A stretch of 64,000 nucleotides of DNA from Halorubellus sp. JP-L1 (GCF_011440375.1 NZ_JAAOIR010000001.1:1-64000), one strand, 5' to 3'. Counted from the first letter of the stretch, positions 9,758-18,752 are shown. The notes: generated by a model not told the origin, from the sequence alone. Numbers and translations are program-made.

Positions 9758-12394
9758 TCAGGGTCGGAGGCCGCCGAGGAGTTCGTAGTCCTCGTCCGGG
9801 CTGTACCGGCGGAAGAGGAGGCTGTTCGCGAGGACGCTCACCGAGGACAGCGCCATCGCGGCGGCGGCGAGCACGGGCTGGAGGAACCCGAGCGATGCGA
9901 GGGGTATCATCGCGGTGTTGTACCCGAGCGCCCAGAAGAGGTTCTGCTTGATCTTCGAGAGGCTACCCTCGCTGACGCGGATCGCCTTGAGGACGTCCAT
10001 GGGGTCGTCGCGCATGAGGGTGACGTCGGCGGCCTCGATCGCGACGTCGGTTCCGGAGCCGATGGCGACGCCGACGAACGCGGTCGCGAGCGCGGGGGCG
10101 TCGTTGACGCCGTCGCCGACCATCATCGCTCGCGTGCCGTCGTCCTGGATGGCGTCGACGGCGTCGGCCTTGTCCTCCGGGAGGACGCTGGCGCGGACGT
10201 TCTCGGGATCGATGCCGACCGCCTCGGCGACCGCGCGCGCGGTGCGTTCGTTGTCGCCCGTGATCATGTGGACGTCGAGACCGCGGTCGCGGAGCGCGGC
10301 GACGGCGGCCTTCGAGGACTCCTTGACGGTGTCGGCGTCGGCGAGCACGCCGACGACGCGGCCGTCGACGGCGACGAGCATCGCGGTCTTCCCGTCGGAC
10401 TCGAGGCGTTCGCGGTCGGCGTCTGCGGGCGAGGGGTCGACGTCGCGTTCGCGCAGGAGCGTCGGGTTCCCGACGAGGACGTCGCGGCCGTCGACGGTCG
10501 CCCGGATGCCCTTCCCGGCGACGTTCTCGAACTCCTCGGGGTCGACGACGTCGATGCCGCGTTCGTGCGCGCCGTCGACGATGGCGTCCGCGAGCGGGTG
10601 ACTGCTCGCGGACTCCGCGCTCGCGGCGAGCCGGAGGAGTTCGTCGGCGTCGAAGCGGTCCTCGGCCGTGGTCTCTACGGCGCCGCCGTCGGCCGCGGGT
10701 TCGCCGCCGTCCGTCTCGACGCCTGCGGCGTCGAGCGCGACGACGTCGGTGAGCTCCATCTCGCCTTCGGTGAGCGTGCCGGTCTTGTCGAAGACGACCG
10801 CGTCCGTGTCCTTGACGCGCTCGAGGACGTCCCCACCTTTGAAGAGGACGCCGTTGCGGGCGCCGATGCTGGTGCCGACCATCGTCGCGGCCGGGGTCGC
10901 CAGGCCGAGCGCGCACGGGCACGCGATGAGGACCGAGGACGCGAACACGACGACCGCGAACTCGAGGACGCCGACGCCCGCGGCCCCGCCGGCGCTCTCG
11001 AGCGGGCCGCCGCCGACGAGTCCCCACGGGAGCAGGCCGCCGACGAGGTCCGTCATGAACTGCGGCGCGACCCCCCAGACGACCGCCCAGAGGAGCGCGT
11101 TCGCGATGACGGCGGGGACGAAGTACGCGCTGATGCGGTCGGCGACGTTCTGGATCTCGGGCTGGCGGGACTGCGCGTCCTTGACGGTCTGCACGATCTG
11201 CTGGATGGCGGTGTCGGCGCCGACCTTCGTCGCCTCGACCACGAGCACGCCGTTCTCGTTGATCGTCGACCCGACGACCTCGTCGCCGGGTTCCTTCGAG
11301 ACGGGCACGGATTCGCCGGTGACCATGGACTCGTCGACCGCGCTCTGGCCGTCGACGACGACGCCGTCGGTCGGGACCTGCTCGCCGGGCTTGACCTTCA
11401 TGCGGTCGCCGACTTCGACCTCGTCGACGGGCACCTCCTCCTCGTTGCCGTCGTCGCGGACGAGCGTCGCGGTGTCGGCTTCCATCTGGAGGAGTTCCCG
11501 GAGCGCGTCGCCGGCCTGCCCCTTCGAGCGCGCCTCGAGGTAGTTCCCGAGCGTGATGAACACGAGGATGAGCGCAGCGGTGTCGAAGTAGTAGCCGGCG
11601 CCGGGGAACCCGAGCAGGCGCGCGACGGAGTAGCCGTACGCGGTCGTGGAGCCGAGCGCGATGAGGACGTCCATGTTCGCGGTCCGGTTCTTCGCGAGGG
11701 CGGTCCAGGAGTTCTCGTAGAACTCCTTGCCGAGCGCGTACTGAACGGGGGTCGCGAGCGCGAACCCGATCCACTCGAACTGGATGCCGAGGCCGGGGAT
11801 GGTGTCGGGGAGGAGGTCGGGAGCGAACAGGTGCGCGGCGAGCATCCCGAGCAACGGAACGGAGAGGACGGCGCCGAAGATGGTGAGGCGCTTCTGGCGC
11901 TCGATCTCCTCGCGGCGGGCGACGTCGGCGGCGGACTCCTCGCGCCCGCCGCGCTCCGCGTCGCTCTCCTCGTCGTCGCGGACGGGCGTGTACCCGGCCG
12001 CCTCGATGGCCTCGTGGATATGCTCGCGGTCGACGACGCCGGGCGCGTACGTGACGGTGGCCTCGTCGGTCGCGAAGTTCACGTCGGCGTCGACGACGCC
12101 GTCCACCTCGCGCAGGCGCTCGTCGATGGTGTCCGCGCAGTTCGCACAGGACATGTCCGTCACCGCGACGGTGACTGTCTCGACGACCGGCTCGTAGCCC
12201 GCGGACTCGATCGCGTCGAACACCGCCGCGAGCGACGTTCGCTCGGGGTCGTACGTGACGGCGGCGTCGTCGGTCGCGAAGTTCACTGACGCTTCCCGAA
12301 CGCCGTCGACTCCTTCGACCGCCTCGGTCACGGTGTCCGAGCAGTTCGCACAGGACATCCCCACGACGTCGACGTGGACGCTTCGCTCGCTCAT
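9758..12394 (-). CDS. copA: Cu(I)-exporting P1B-1-type ATPase
   Basis: 878 residues. Two N-terminal heavy-metal-associated domains each carry GMSCANC/DMSCANC (about 11-17 and 77-83). Then come the actuator TGES (about 356), the membrane metal-binding CPC in IACPCALG (about 490), the phosphorylated Asp in DKTGTLTEG (about 533), and the hinge GDGVNDAP (about 760). The last helices have YN (ALGYNTAM) and MxxSS (MALSSVSVLAN). CPC plus YN plus MxxSS is the Cu(I)/Ag(I) specificity set of subgroup P1B-1. It pumps copper out of the cytoplasm at ATP cost. The ATG giving MSERSVHVDV is chosen over an ATG 27 nt upstream, since the extra residues add nothing conserved. The TRASH-domain Lrp gene nearby (13041-13649) is its likely regulator. 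Confidence 0.96.
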   Translation of the reverse strand: MSERSVHVDVVGMSCANCSDTVTEAVEGVDGVREASVNFATDDAAVTYDPERTSLAAVFDAIESAGYEPVVETVTVAVTDMSCANCADTIDERLREVDGVVDADVNFATDEATVTYAPGVVDREHIHEAIEAAGYTPVRDDEESDAERGGREESAADVARREEIERQKRLTIFGAVLSVPLLGMLAAHLFAPDLLPDTIPGLGIQFEWIGFALATPVQYALGKEFYENSWTALAKNRTANMDVLIALGSTTAYGYSVARLLGFPGAGYYFDTAALILVFITLGNYLEARSKGQAGDALRELLQMEADTATLVRDDGNEEEVPVDEVEVGDRMKVKPGEQVPTDGVVVDGQSAVDESMVTGESVPVSKEPGDEVVGSTINENGVLVVEATKVGADTAIQQIVQTVKDAQSRQPEIQNVADRISAYFVPAVIANALLWAVVWGVAPQFMTDLVGGLLPWGLVGGGPLESAGGAAGVGVLEFAVVVFASSVLIACPCALGLATPAATMVGTSIGARNGVLFKGGDVLERVKDTDAVVFDKTGTLTEGEMELTDVVALDAAGVETDGGEPAADGGAVETTAEDRFDADELLRLAASAESASSHPLADAIVDGAHERGIDVVDPEEFENVAGKGIRATVDGRDVLVGNPTLLRERDVDPSPADADRERLESDGKTAMLVAVDGRVVGVLADADTVKESSKAAVAALRDRGLDVHMITGDNERTARAVAEAVGIDPENVRASVLPEDKADAVDAIQDDGTRAMMVGDGVNDAPALATAFVGVAIGSGTDVAIEAADVTLMRDDPMDVLKAIRVSEGSLSKIKQNLFWALGYNTAMIPLASLGFLQPVLAAAAMALSSVSVLANSLLFRRYSPDEDYELLGGLRP

Positions 12395-12574
12395 GGTAGT
12401 ACGTAGGGGATGGACCTTCAACCGGTTTGTGCTTCGCGCCCCCGGCGTCGATCGACCGTCGAACTTACGAATGCAAAGTGAGTGGTCGACTGGCGGTCGC
12501 CTGGCAAGGAAGTCGCCGGCTGACGGTCGCCCGGAACGAAACCTGTCGGCGAACGGGGCGCCAGCGAGGGCCTC

Positions 12575-12877
12575 TCAGTCCCGTGTGGAGACGGAGACGG
12601 TCTCGTCGGCGAACACCGTCACGTCGCACCCGGCGTAGGGGAACGAGACGCACCCGGGGTCCTCGGGCGGCGTCGACGACAGGCTACCGACGAAGCGGTT
12701 CAGCGCATCGGGATCGACCACTTCGTACAGCGGGTCGACGTCGACGGGCGAGACGTCCTTCTCGTCGGCGACGGCGTGAACGACGGCCATGCTCACGCTC
12801 TCTCGTGACTCTGAGTGGAGGGTCGCTGTTGTCGAGGCCATCGATTGTCTACTCGTCCCGAAGGCATCCACGGTCAT
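12575..12877 (-). CDS. HalOD1 output-domain protein
   Basis: 100 residues from the ATG giving MTVDAFGTSRQ; an ATG 36 nt later (MASTTATLHSES) is an alternative. The core SVSMAVVHAVADEKDVSPVDVDPLYEVVDPDALNRFV matches the HalOD1 (halobacterial output domain 1) pattern. These small proteins are widespread in haloarchaea and are thought to work in signalling or regulation; no biochemical role is established. Here it lies between copA and the Lrp-TRASH regulator, which suggests, but does not prove, a link to the copper response. Confidence 0.85.
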   Translation of the reverse strand: MTVDAFGTSRQSMASTTATLHSESRESVSMAVVHAVADEKDVSPVDVDPLYEVVDPDALNRFVGSLSSTPPEDPGCVSFPYAGCDVTVFADETVSVSTRD

Positions 12878-13040
12878 AAGTCTCTCCAATCGTGTACGAC
12901 GAACCCACTATTACCACTGCCTAATTTCGAAACCCGGGGAAAATAGGGGAAACGCACACGAAATCCCCGGACTACGTCGTCGTCGCGGACAGCCCCACCG
13001 AGGACGGATGCCGTCGGACCCCCGTCCAGCTGGTCCGCGC

Positions 13041-13649
13041 TCACTCGTCGCTGAATCGATCGTAGCGGTCGCGGAACGCGCCCTCGCAGGATTCGCAGCA
13101 GAACCGATACGTCTCTTCGCCGAGGGTCGCACTCGATCCCTCGCTCGTCACGGTGTTCCCGCACTCCGCGCACGACACCGCGAAGTCCGTCGCGCCCACG
13201 GACTGGGTCCACTCCACCTCGGCGAGCAACGTCACGTCGACGACCGAGGCGTCGCTCGGGTCGAGGACGTCCTCCACCCACCGGTACGCGTCCGCGTTCG
13301 GGAGCGACGCCTGCACGACGACGTCGCCGCTCGCGGTCGTGAACAGGTGCTCGACCGCGTCCGTCGCTCGGAGCGCGTCCTTCACCGGCTCCCGTCGCTG
13401 GGACGCGACCGATAACTCCACGAGCACGGGTACGCCATCGCGCAACTGCGAGCGGTCCACGTCCACCGTGAACCCACGCAGGACGCCGGCCTCCTCGAGC
13501 TTGGACACGCGCTCGGACACCGCCGGCCCGGACCGACCGACGACATCGCCGATGTCACTGAACGGGCGTCTCGCGTCGTCCGCGAGCAACTCCAGGATCT
13601 CCATGTCGATATCGTCGAGGTCGCGCACGCATCCACGAACGCACGCCAT
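13041..13649 (-). CDS. Lrp/AsnC-family regulator with C-terminal TRASH metal-sensing domain
   Basis: About 202 residues. The N-terminal winged helix (IDMEILELLADDARRPFSDIGDVVGRSGPAVSERVSKLEEAGV) is AsnC-type and is followed by a RAM-like ligand domain. The C-terminus (about 155-200) is a TRASH domain with CAEC (CxxC) and CCESC, the cysteine set that binds metal. Halobacterium salinarum has an Lrp-TRASH protein (VNG1179C) that controls its copper-exporting ATPase; this gene lies 650 nt from copA and has the same architecture. The start is uncertain: ATG at 13649 or GTG at 13628. It probably senses Cu and regulates copA and the SHOCT gene. Confidence 0.92.
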   Translation of the reverse strand: MACVRGCVRDLDDIDMEILELLADDARRPFSDIGDVVGRSGPAVSERVSKLEEAGVLRGFTVDVDRSQLRDGVPVLVELSVASQRREPVKDALRATDAVEHLFTTASGDVVVQASLPNADAYRWVEDVLDPSDASVVDVTLLAEVEWTQSVGATDFAVSCAECGNTVTSEGSSATLGEETYRFCCESCEGAFRDRYDRFSDE

Positions 13650-13829
13650 CCCAAAGCACCTTCGCATCCCTGCGTGCGCAGCCGCTCTCGCTTTCGAATC
13701 CAACGTCGACCCGACGGCGCACGCCGTCGCGACCACGACCCGCCGCGACGAGAATAAACGCCGTCGCGACCACGAACCGCCGCGACGACGGCGAACGCGG
13801 TCGCTGACGGATCGTGAAGACGGTATGAA

Positions 13830-14136
13830 TGCGGACGGGCTGGTTGGCCCGGCGTTCCCGGACGGGGGATCCCGGTTGCCTCCTCCACCCCGCGACCCGG
13901 CGAGCGATCGCTGTCCGGCGGTGGGCTGCTCACTTCCGTGCCTGACCCATTACCACCGACTAACGTCGGGGACGCCGTCCCTGCGGACGACGCCCGACGA
14001 CCGCCATCCCCGACGGACGAGGCTTCCACGTCGGCTCCCGAGGCCCGTCCGGGTCTGTCCGGACGCACCAGGGGTTCGGTCCCCCCTGAAGACCATAGTG
14101 GGGGTGGCGAGCAGGGCCTAACTGCCCGACCTAGTC
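13830..14136 (-). ncRNA. ffs: signal recognition particle RNA (7S RNA)
   Basis: On the minus strand the sequence contains GGGTCAGGCACGGAAGTGAGCAGCCC (in two parts: GGGTCAGGCACGG and AAGTGAGCAGCCC, at about 13924-13949). This is the universally conserved helix-8 core of SRP RNA with its GGAA-type tetraloop and the asymmetric AGCAG side that binds SRP54. The 5' part reads GGTCGGGCAGTTAGGCCCTG, the archaeal Alu-domain start, and the 3' end CCAGCCCGTCC can pair with it as helix 1. The 307-nt span agrees with the roughly 300-nt haloarchaeal 7S RNA. SRP RNA directs membrane and secreted proteins to the Sec translocon with SRP54 and SRP19. End points are good to about 10 nt. Confidence 0.93.
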
Positions 14137-14261
14137 CACTCCGAGATAGCGGGTTGCCCGGTAAGTGCCTTTCGACTCCCGGACGATTCGCGGGGCGGCG
14201 CCGCGGTCGATGCAGGAGAACCGCACCCTCGACGGGCGTCAGGACGCCAGTTCGGGTCGCA

Positions 14262-14705
14262 TCAGGACGCCGGTTCGGGACGCACCCGGAGGACGCCGAT
14301 CGCGTCCGCGAACCAGAGCGAACTCCCGAGGAGTCCGAGCGCGGCGGCGAGGAGCACCCAGCGATGGTACGCGAGCCACGCCGCCGTCGACAGGCTCCCG
14401 ACGAGTTCGCCGACGCCGCCGAACGCCCACGTCGCCGTGAGGAGCGTCACGACGAACCCGAGGACGAGCGCGACGCCCGCCGCGACGTCCGGCGCCGTCC
14501 GCCCCGCACGCCCGGCGCCGAGAACGACGAGGCAGACGAGCGCGAGCACGGCGACGTACGGCGGGCCCACGATCCCGAACTCGGTGTAGTACGTCTCCAC
14601 GGCCCCACCCGGGACGCCACCGGCGACGTACGGCACGACCATCGCGGCCGCGTACGTGGCCGCCGACACGACGCCGACCGACGCCGGCGTTTGCACATCG
14701 ACCAT
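14262..14705 (-). CDS. four-helix membrane protein, unknown function
   Basis: 147 residues from the ATG giving MVDVQTPASVG. Four hydrophobic helices are visible (about 10-30, 45-70, 78-105 and 110-130), connected by short loops, with a short Arg-containing C-terminus. No catalytic motif is seen. It resembles conserved haloarchaeal hypothetical membrane proteins of similar size. It is transcribed toward the SRP RNA gene. Confidence 0.8.
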   Translation of the reverse strand: MVDVQTPASVGVVSAATYAAAMVVPYVAGGVPGGAVETYYTEFGIVGPPYVAVLALVCLVVLGAGRAGRTAPDVAAGVALVLGFVVTLLTATWAFGGVGELVGSLSTAAWLAYHRWVLLAAALGLLGSSLWFADAIGVLRVRPEPAS

Positions 14706-14824
14706 ACCCCCCACTGCGGACCGCACTCCGTTAAGTACCTCGCTGTCCGCTCAACGACGAACGACCCCCGGTTTCGGCCGGTCGAAGGGGAAGGCACTAC
14801 TGGATGGCTCGCCTGCGCTCGACC

Positions 14825-15253
14825 ATGGGACTCGGTTCGACCGCGAAGAAGATCCAGACGCTCGCCGACCGCGCCGAACAGCTCTACGTGAAACTGAAGG
14901 AAGTCCACGAGCGCGTGCTCAGCGTGGAGGGGACCGTCGAGGACACCCAGGAGCGCGTGGGCGAACTCGAGGACACACTCGAGCACCAGCGCGTCGTCAT
15001 CGAGGCCATCGCAGAGGAACAGGGCCTGGACGTCGACGCCGTCGTCGCCGAGGCCGCCATCGAAGACGCCGACGATGGAACTACCGCGTCCGAAACCGGC
15101 GTCGAAACCGCCAGCGACGACGGCGATGAGATGGACGCGAGCGACCACGCAGGGGACGGCGCGGGCGAGCCAGCAGACGGCGCGGGCGAGCCAGCAGACG
15201 GCGCTGACGACGCGCCCGCGGCCGCGAGCGACGGCGACGCCAGCGACGCCTGA
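14825..15253 (+). CDS. small coiled-coil protein with acidic repeat tail (DUF5798-like)
   Basis: 142 residues. The N-terminal 75 residues (from MGLGSTAKKIQTLADRAEQLY) form a continuous heptad-like coiled coil ending in IEAIAEEQGLDVDAVV. The C-terminal half is a disordered Ala/Asp/Gly tail with a direct protein repeat GAGEPAD (DNA repeat at about 15159-15202). The ATG at 14825 is preferred over an upstream in-frame ATG at 14804, because conserved homologues of this type begin with MGLG. Function unknown. Confidence 0.83.
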   Translation: MGLGSTAKKIQTLADRAEQLYVKLKEVHERVLSVEGTVEDTQERVGELEDTLEHQRVVIEAIAEEQGLDVDAVVAEAAIEDADDGTTASETGVETASDDGDEMDASDHAGDGAGEPADGAGEPADGADDAPAAASDGDASDA

Positions 15254-15358
15254 CTCCTCGACTCGGCGGCCGTCCAACTGAGCGACCGACGAAGGACCGA
15301 CCGCCCGGCCGTCGTCGAACGGAAGGACATAACACTGCCGGCAACGTTTGCCAACTCG

Positions 15359-16339
15359 ATGACCACGCACCGCGAACCGCTCGCGTCCGTCAACGAGACG
15401 GTCGGCGAGACCCCGCTCGTCCGCGTGCAGGCGTCGCCCGAGGACGTCGACGTGTACGCGAAACTGGAGTCGTTCAATCCCGGCGCGAGCATCAAGGACC
15501 GCATCGGGAAGTACATGCTCGAGGCGATGCTCGACCGCGGCGACCTCGAGCCTGGCGGGACCGTCATCGAACCGACCGCCGGGAACACCGGCATCGGGTT
15601 CGCGGTCGCCGCCACGCAACTGGACGTCACCGCGATGTTCGTCGTCCCCGAGCGCTTCAGCGTCGAGAAGCAACAGCTCATGCGCGCCCTCGGCGCCGAA
15701 GTCATCAACACGCCGACCGAGGACGGCATGGGTGGCGCGATCGACCGCGCGCACCAGCTCGCGGACGAACTCGACGACGCGGTCGTCCCCCAGCAGTTCC
15801 AGAACCCACTGAACGTCGAAGCGCACTACGAGACCACCGGCCCGGAGGTCCACGACGCGCTCGACGGCGACGTCGGCGCCGTCGTCGCCGGCTGCGGGAC
15901 CGCCGGCACCCTCATGGGGACGGCGAAGTACCTCCGCGAGCACGACGACGACGTCGTCGTCGTTGCCGTCGAACCACGCGGCTCGATGTACGCCGCGTTC
16001 TTCGGCGACGACCCCGAAGAGGCCGAGTACAAGATCGAAGGCATCGGGACGCACGATCCCGACACGAACGAGCTGTTCGACCCCGACGTCGTCGACGAAC
16101 TCCTCTCGTACGACGACCGCGCAGTCCACGCGGAGATGCAGCGTCTCGCCGCCGAAGAAGGCCACCTCGTCGCGTCCTCGTCGGCCGCGAACTCCCTCGC
16201 CGCACGCGAGATCGCAGACCGCATCGCCACCGGCGAGATCGACGCCCCCCACGACGCCGTCGTCACCGTGTTCGCGGACTCCAGCGAACGCTACCTCTCG
16301 AAGGGCGTCTACCGCGACTACGAGGAGTGGGAAGGCTAA
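15359..16339 (+). CDS. cysK: cysteine synthase-family PLP enzyme
   Basis: 326 residues, cytoplasmic. It belongs to fold-type II PLP enzymes that make cysteine from O-acetyl- or O-phosphoserine and sulfide. The PLP lysine is in PGASIKDRIG (about residue 46). The substrate loop is EPTAGNTGIGFAVAA (about 65-80), with Ala where bacterial CysK has Ser. The phosphate-binding loop is GCGTAGTLMG (about 180). C-terminal VTVFADSSERYLSKGVY is typical of the family. Cystathionine beta-synthase is a close alternative reading, but the gene is alone with no cystathionine lyase next to it. Confidence 0.93.
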   Translation: MTTHREPLASVNETVGETPLVRVQASPEDVDVYAKLESFNPGASIKDRIGKYMLEAMLDRGDLEPGGTVIEPTAGNTGIGFAVAATQLDVTAMFVVPERFSVEKQQLMRALGAEVINTPTEDGMGGAIDRAHQLADELDDAVVPQQFQNPLNVEAHYETTGPEVHDALDGDVGAVVAGCGTAGTLMGTAKYLREHDDDVVVVAVEPRGSMYAAFFGDDPEEAEYKIEGIGTHDPDTNELFDPDVVDELLSYDDRAVHAEMQRLAAEEGHLVASSSAANSLAAREIADRIATGEIDAPHDAVVTVFADSSERYLSKGVYRDYEEWEG

Positions 16340-16411
16340 CCGCCGCCAGCCCGCAGTTCCGTTCGCTAGTCTCGTCCCGCCGTCCCGTCGAACGAAGCAG
16401 TACTCTCTCTA

Positions 16412-16822
16412 TCAGGCGACGAGCCGCGAGTGCTCGACCTTGATACACGTGTCCTGTACGAACGCCCGCCCGGACTCCTCGACGCGCGTCCCGGCCTCGT
16501 CGTGACTGATACCGAGCTGGAGCCACACGGCGTCGACGTCCTCGCGCGCCAGCACCTCGTCGACGATCCCCGGCACCTCGTCGCTCGGCCGGAACACGTC
16601 CACCACGTCAACGCGCGCGTCGACGTCAGCGAGCGAATCCACCGCCTCGATCCCAAACACCTCCTCCGCATATGGATTCACGGGGATCACGTCGTACCCG
16701 TGCTCCAGGAGGTACTTCGGCACGTCGTGCGCGGCCTTCCCTGGCGTCGACGAACACCCAACGACCGCGATCGTCTCCGCGTCCAGTACCTCGCGCAACT
16801 CCGAATCCGTGGCGGCAGCCAT
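16412..16822 (-). CDS. CoA-binding Rossmann protein (YccU family)
   Basis: 136 residues from the ATG giving MAAATDSELREVL; upstream residues in the open frame are a chance hydrophobic extension. The CoA_binding domain is visible as ETIAVVGCSSTPGKAAHDVPKYLLEHGYDVIPVNP (strand-Gly loop-helix) and ends in DAVWLQLGISHDEAGTRVEESG with the conserved DTCIKVEH near the C-terminus. The family is the stand-alone version of the N-terminal domain of succinyl-CoA synthetase and ADP-forming acetyl-CoA synthetase. Its role is not settled. It is convergent with cysK. Confidence 0.92.
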   Translation of the reverse strand: MAAATDSELREVLDAETIAVVGCSSTPGKAAHDVPKYLLEHGYDVIPVNPYAEEVFGIEAVDSLADVDARVDVVDVFRPSDEVPGIVDEVLAREDVDAVWLQLGISHDEAGTRVEESGRAFVQDTCIKVEHSRLVA

Positions 16823-16952
16823 ACGAGAACCGACGTCGAGAGACCGCAAAAGGATACCGCCGTCGAACACCAACGCCAGCGCCCAAACGACCAGCGACCC
16901 CACGATGCGCCCCAACGCCAGCGAGTCGACGACGCGTCCCTACGACGCGTCC

Positions 16953-17585
16953 CTACGCGGTCGGGAACCCGGCCGTCTCGATCGACGTCTCGCCGTCGCC
17001 CTCGTCGGTCACCTCGACGACCGCGTCGAACAGTTGCTTGAGCGTGTTCATCGTCTGGTCGTCGTGCGCCGTCGAGTCGATCACGTACACGCCCAGCGCG
17101 TCCGCGCTCTGCACGCGCCCCGTGAACACGTGCATGAACCGGAACACCGTCTGGAGGTCCGAGTACATCAACAGCGTCGACACCGAGTGCATGAGGATGC
17201 GGTTTCGCTCGTGCCCGCGGACCTGATAGAACTCCTCGAGGAACTCCGAGAGCTTGATCCCGATTCCCGTCATGTCCACGGGCGACGACGCGTACTTCAC
17301 GCGCGGGTCGTCCCGGACGTTCCCGACACCGCGTTGCTTCGTCACGCAATCCACCACGCCGATGTCGAACTCCGCGACGTCCTCGACGTACCCAGCGTAC
17401 TCCTCGAGGACCTTCTCCGCGTCGTCCTTCGTCGTCACCACGATCGAGCCCTCGCCGGCACGCGACCCCGTCGCCAGGATCTCGAACGCGATGTCGCGCT
17501 TACCCGTCAGTGGGGGGCCAGCAATCAGGAGGTTCGTGCCAGCCTGCAGTGACGCGTCAGACAGTTCGTCTGGGAGCTCGTACAT
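16953..17585 (-). CDS. RAD55/KaiC-like RecA-superfamily ATPase
   Basis: 210 residues. A Walker A motif GPPLTGKR lies at about 23-30 and a hydrophobic strand RILMHSVSTLLMY at about 128 marks the Walker B region, but without a clear terminal Asp. The order P-loop, strand, STLL and YVIDSTAHDDQ matches the RAD55-like haloarchaeal proteins that resemble a single KaiC domain. Such proteins are often found near transducers and regulators and may be signalling ATPases. Missing acidic Walker B makes strong ATP hydrolysis doubtful. Confidence 0.85.
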   Translation of the reverse strand: MYELPDELSDASLQAGTNLLIAGPPLTGKRDIAFEILATGSRAGEGSIVVTTKDDAEKVLEEYAGYVEDVAEFDIGVVDCVTKQRGVGNVRDDPRVKYASSPVDMTGIGIKLSEFLEEFYQVRGHERNRILMHSVSTLLMYSDLQTVFRFMHVFTGRVQSADALGVYVIDSTAHDDQTMNTLKQLFDAVVEVTDEGDGETSIETAGFPTA

Positions 17586-17720
17586 GTCGAATCCTCGTCG
17601 CAGACGCCGCCCGCACGACTGTCACCCACCGGCGCCCTGGTTGATAGGAGAATGCAGTATGCAGCATATAGAAGTTTTGATTGGGGCGTCGTCGACGCCC
17701 ACGAATGCGCGACGGCACCC

Positions 17721-18581
17721 TCACGGGAGTGCGAGCGATCCCACCGGGACGATTCGTCCGGCGAGGAACGCCACGACCGCCGCGAACTGCGCGTACTTCA
17801 AGTGCGCCTGGCCCGCGCTCGCGTCCCCATAGGACTCGTAGGCCGCGTACAGCATCACCGCAACGGCCGGCACCACCACGACCAGGTACGCGAGCCCGAA
17901 CGTCCCGAACACGTAAGGGAGGGGACTCGCAATCACCGCCACCACGAGCGCCGCCGACGCGACGTGCAGCGCCCGCCGCTCGCCGATCGCGATCGGGAGC
18001 GTGTTCAAGCCCTCCTCGCGGTCCCCCGCCACGTCCTCGACGTCCTTGATGACCTCCCGGCTCGCCGTCGACAGCGCCGCGAGCACGAACAGTACAGCCG
18101 GCGCCAGCGGCGCCCCGACGGCCGCCCCGCCGAACAGGAACGTGCTCCCGCCGAGGTACGCCACCACCACGTTCCCCACCCCGGGCAGGCCCTTGAACCA
18201 CTCCGTGTACGCCACCAGCGCCAGCAAGTTCATGACCGCGATCGCGAGCGCGAGCACCGGCAACGCCAGCGCACACGCCACCGCTCCCGCGAACAACACT
18301 CCACTCCACGCCAGCGCCCCGCGCGCACTCACCGCACCGCGCGGAATCGGCCGCGTCGGCCGATTCACCGCATCGATGTCTCGGTCGAAGTAGTCGTTGA
18401 TCGCCATCCCCGCCGCCGTCGCGAACACCGTCGCCGCGACCGCCGCAGCCGTCGCCACCGGCGCCGACCCGACCCCACCAGCGACGAACGCACCGACGAA
18501 CGTCAACACGCCCGCCGCCACCGAGTTCGACGGCCGCGTCATCTCCACCAACCCACGCACGGTCGCGCCCACACTCGACAT
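17721..18581 (-). CDS. UbiA-family prenyltransferase, probable digeranylgeranylglyceryl phosphate synthase
   Basis: 286 residues, about eight to nine membrane helices. The two Asp-rich motifs of UbiA enzymes are present: NDYFDRDIDAVNRPTRPIP (about 57-75) and DVEDVAGDREEGLNTLP (about 178-194); they bind Mg-diphosphate of the prenyl donor. In archaea this family makes the second ether bond of membrane lipids by adding geranylgeranyl to GGGP. The first motif, with TRPIPRG directly following, is typical of archaeal DGGGP synthase. The ATG giving MSSVGATVRGLVEMTRPSN is used because homologues begin close to the first helix. Confidence 0.92.
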   Translation of the reverse strand: MSSVGATVRGLVEMTRPSNSVAAGVLTFVGAFVAGGVGSAPVATAAAVAATVFATAAGMAINDYFDRDIDAVNRPTRPIPRGAVSARGALAWSGVLFAGAVACALALPVLALAIAVMNLLALVAYTEWFKGLPGVGNVVVAYLGGSTFLFGGAAVGAPLAPAVLFVLAALSTASREVIKDVEDVAGDREEGLNTLPIAIGERRALHVASAALVVAVIASPLPYVFGTFGLAYLVVVVPAVAVMLYAAYESYGDASAGQAHLKYAQFAAVVAFLAGRIVPVGSLALP

Positions 18582-18642
18582 ACACCAGACCCACCCCCGC
18601 ACCCGGCAAAAAGCCACCCGATTCCACCCCGAAACCACATCA

Positions 18643-18648
18643 TTTAAA
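18643..18648 (+). promoter_or_regulatory. TATA box of tRNA-Arg
   Basis: TTTAAA about 31 nt upstream of the mature tRNA 5' end, in a short AT-rich patch. Initiation about 27 nt downstream would fall near 18672, leaving a 5-nt leader for RNase P. Confidence 0.6.
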
Positions 18649-18676
18649 CACCCGAGTCAATTCAGGAGAATACACA

Positions 18677-18751
18677 GGGCGCTTAGCTCAGTCTGGACAG
18701 AGTGCTTGGCTTCGGACCAAGCTGTCGCGGGTTCAAATCCTGCAGCGCCCA
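18677..18751 (+). tRNA. tRNA-Arg (anticodon TCG), integration target
   Basis: Acceptor stem GGGCGCT pairs with AGCGCCC, with discriminator A. D-arm GCTCAGTCTGGACAGAGT, anticodon stem CTTGG/CCAAG with loop CTTCGGA (anticodon TCG) and T-arm GCGGGTTCAAATCCTGC. The gene stays intact because the mobile element that follows brings or leaves the tRNA 3' end. The 14-bp sequence at 18739-18752 is repeated at 47449-47462. Confidence 0.97.
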
Positions 18752-18752
18752 T
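18739..18752 (+). repeat. attL (overlaps tRNA-Arg 3' end)
   Basis: CCTGCAGCGCCCAT, T-arm plus acceptor end of tRNA-Arg, is identical to 47449-47462. A tyrosine integrase gene ends 65 nt before the second copy. A tRNA 3' end as the core is the usual attachment site of haloarchaeal integrative elements. Confidence 0.85.

Noticed and set aside
9581-12289. 902-codon plus-strand ORF opposite copA
   Set aside because: Antisense shadow of the CopA ATPase, which has all P1B motifs; the shadow has only low-complexity Asp/Val/Arg sequence.
13757-14121. ORFs across the SRP RNA locus (for example 13153-14121 and 13382-14068)
   Set aside because: The conserved RNA core identifies a noncoding RNA; frames there are incidental.
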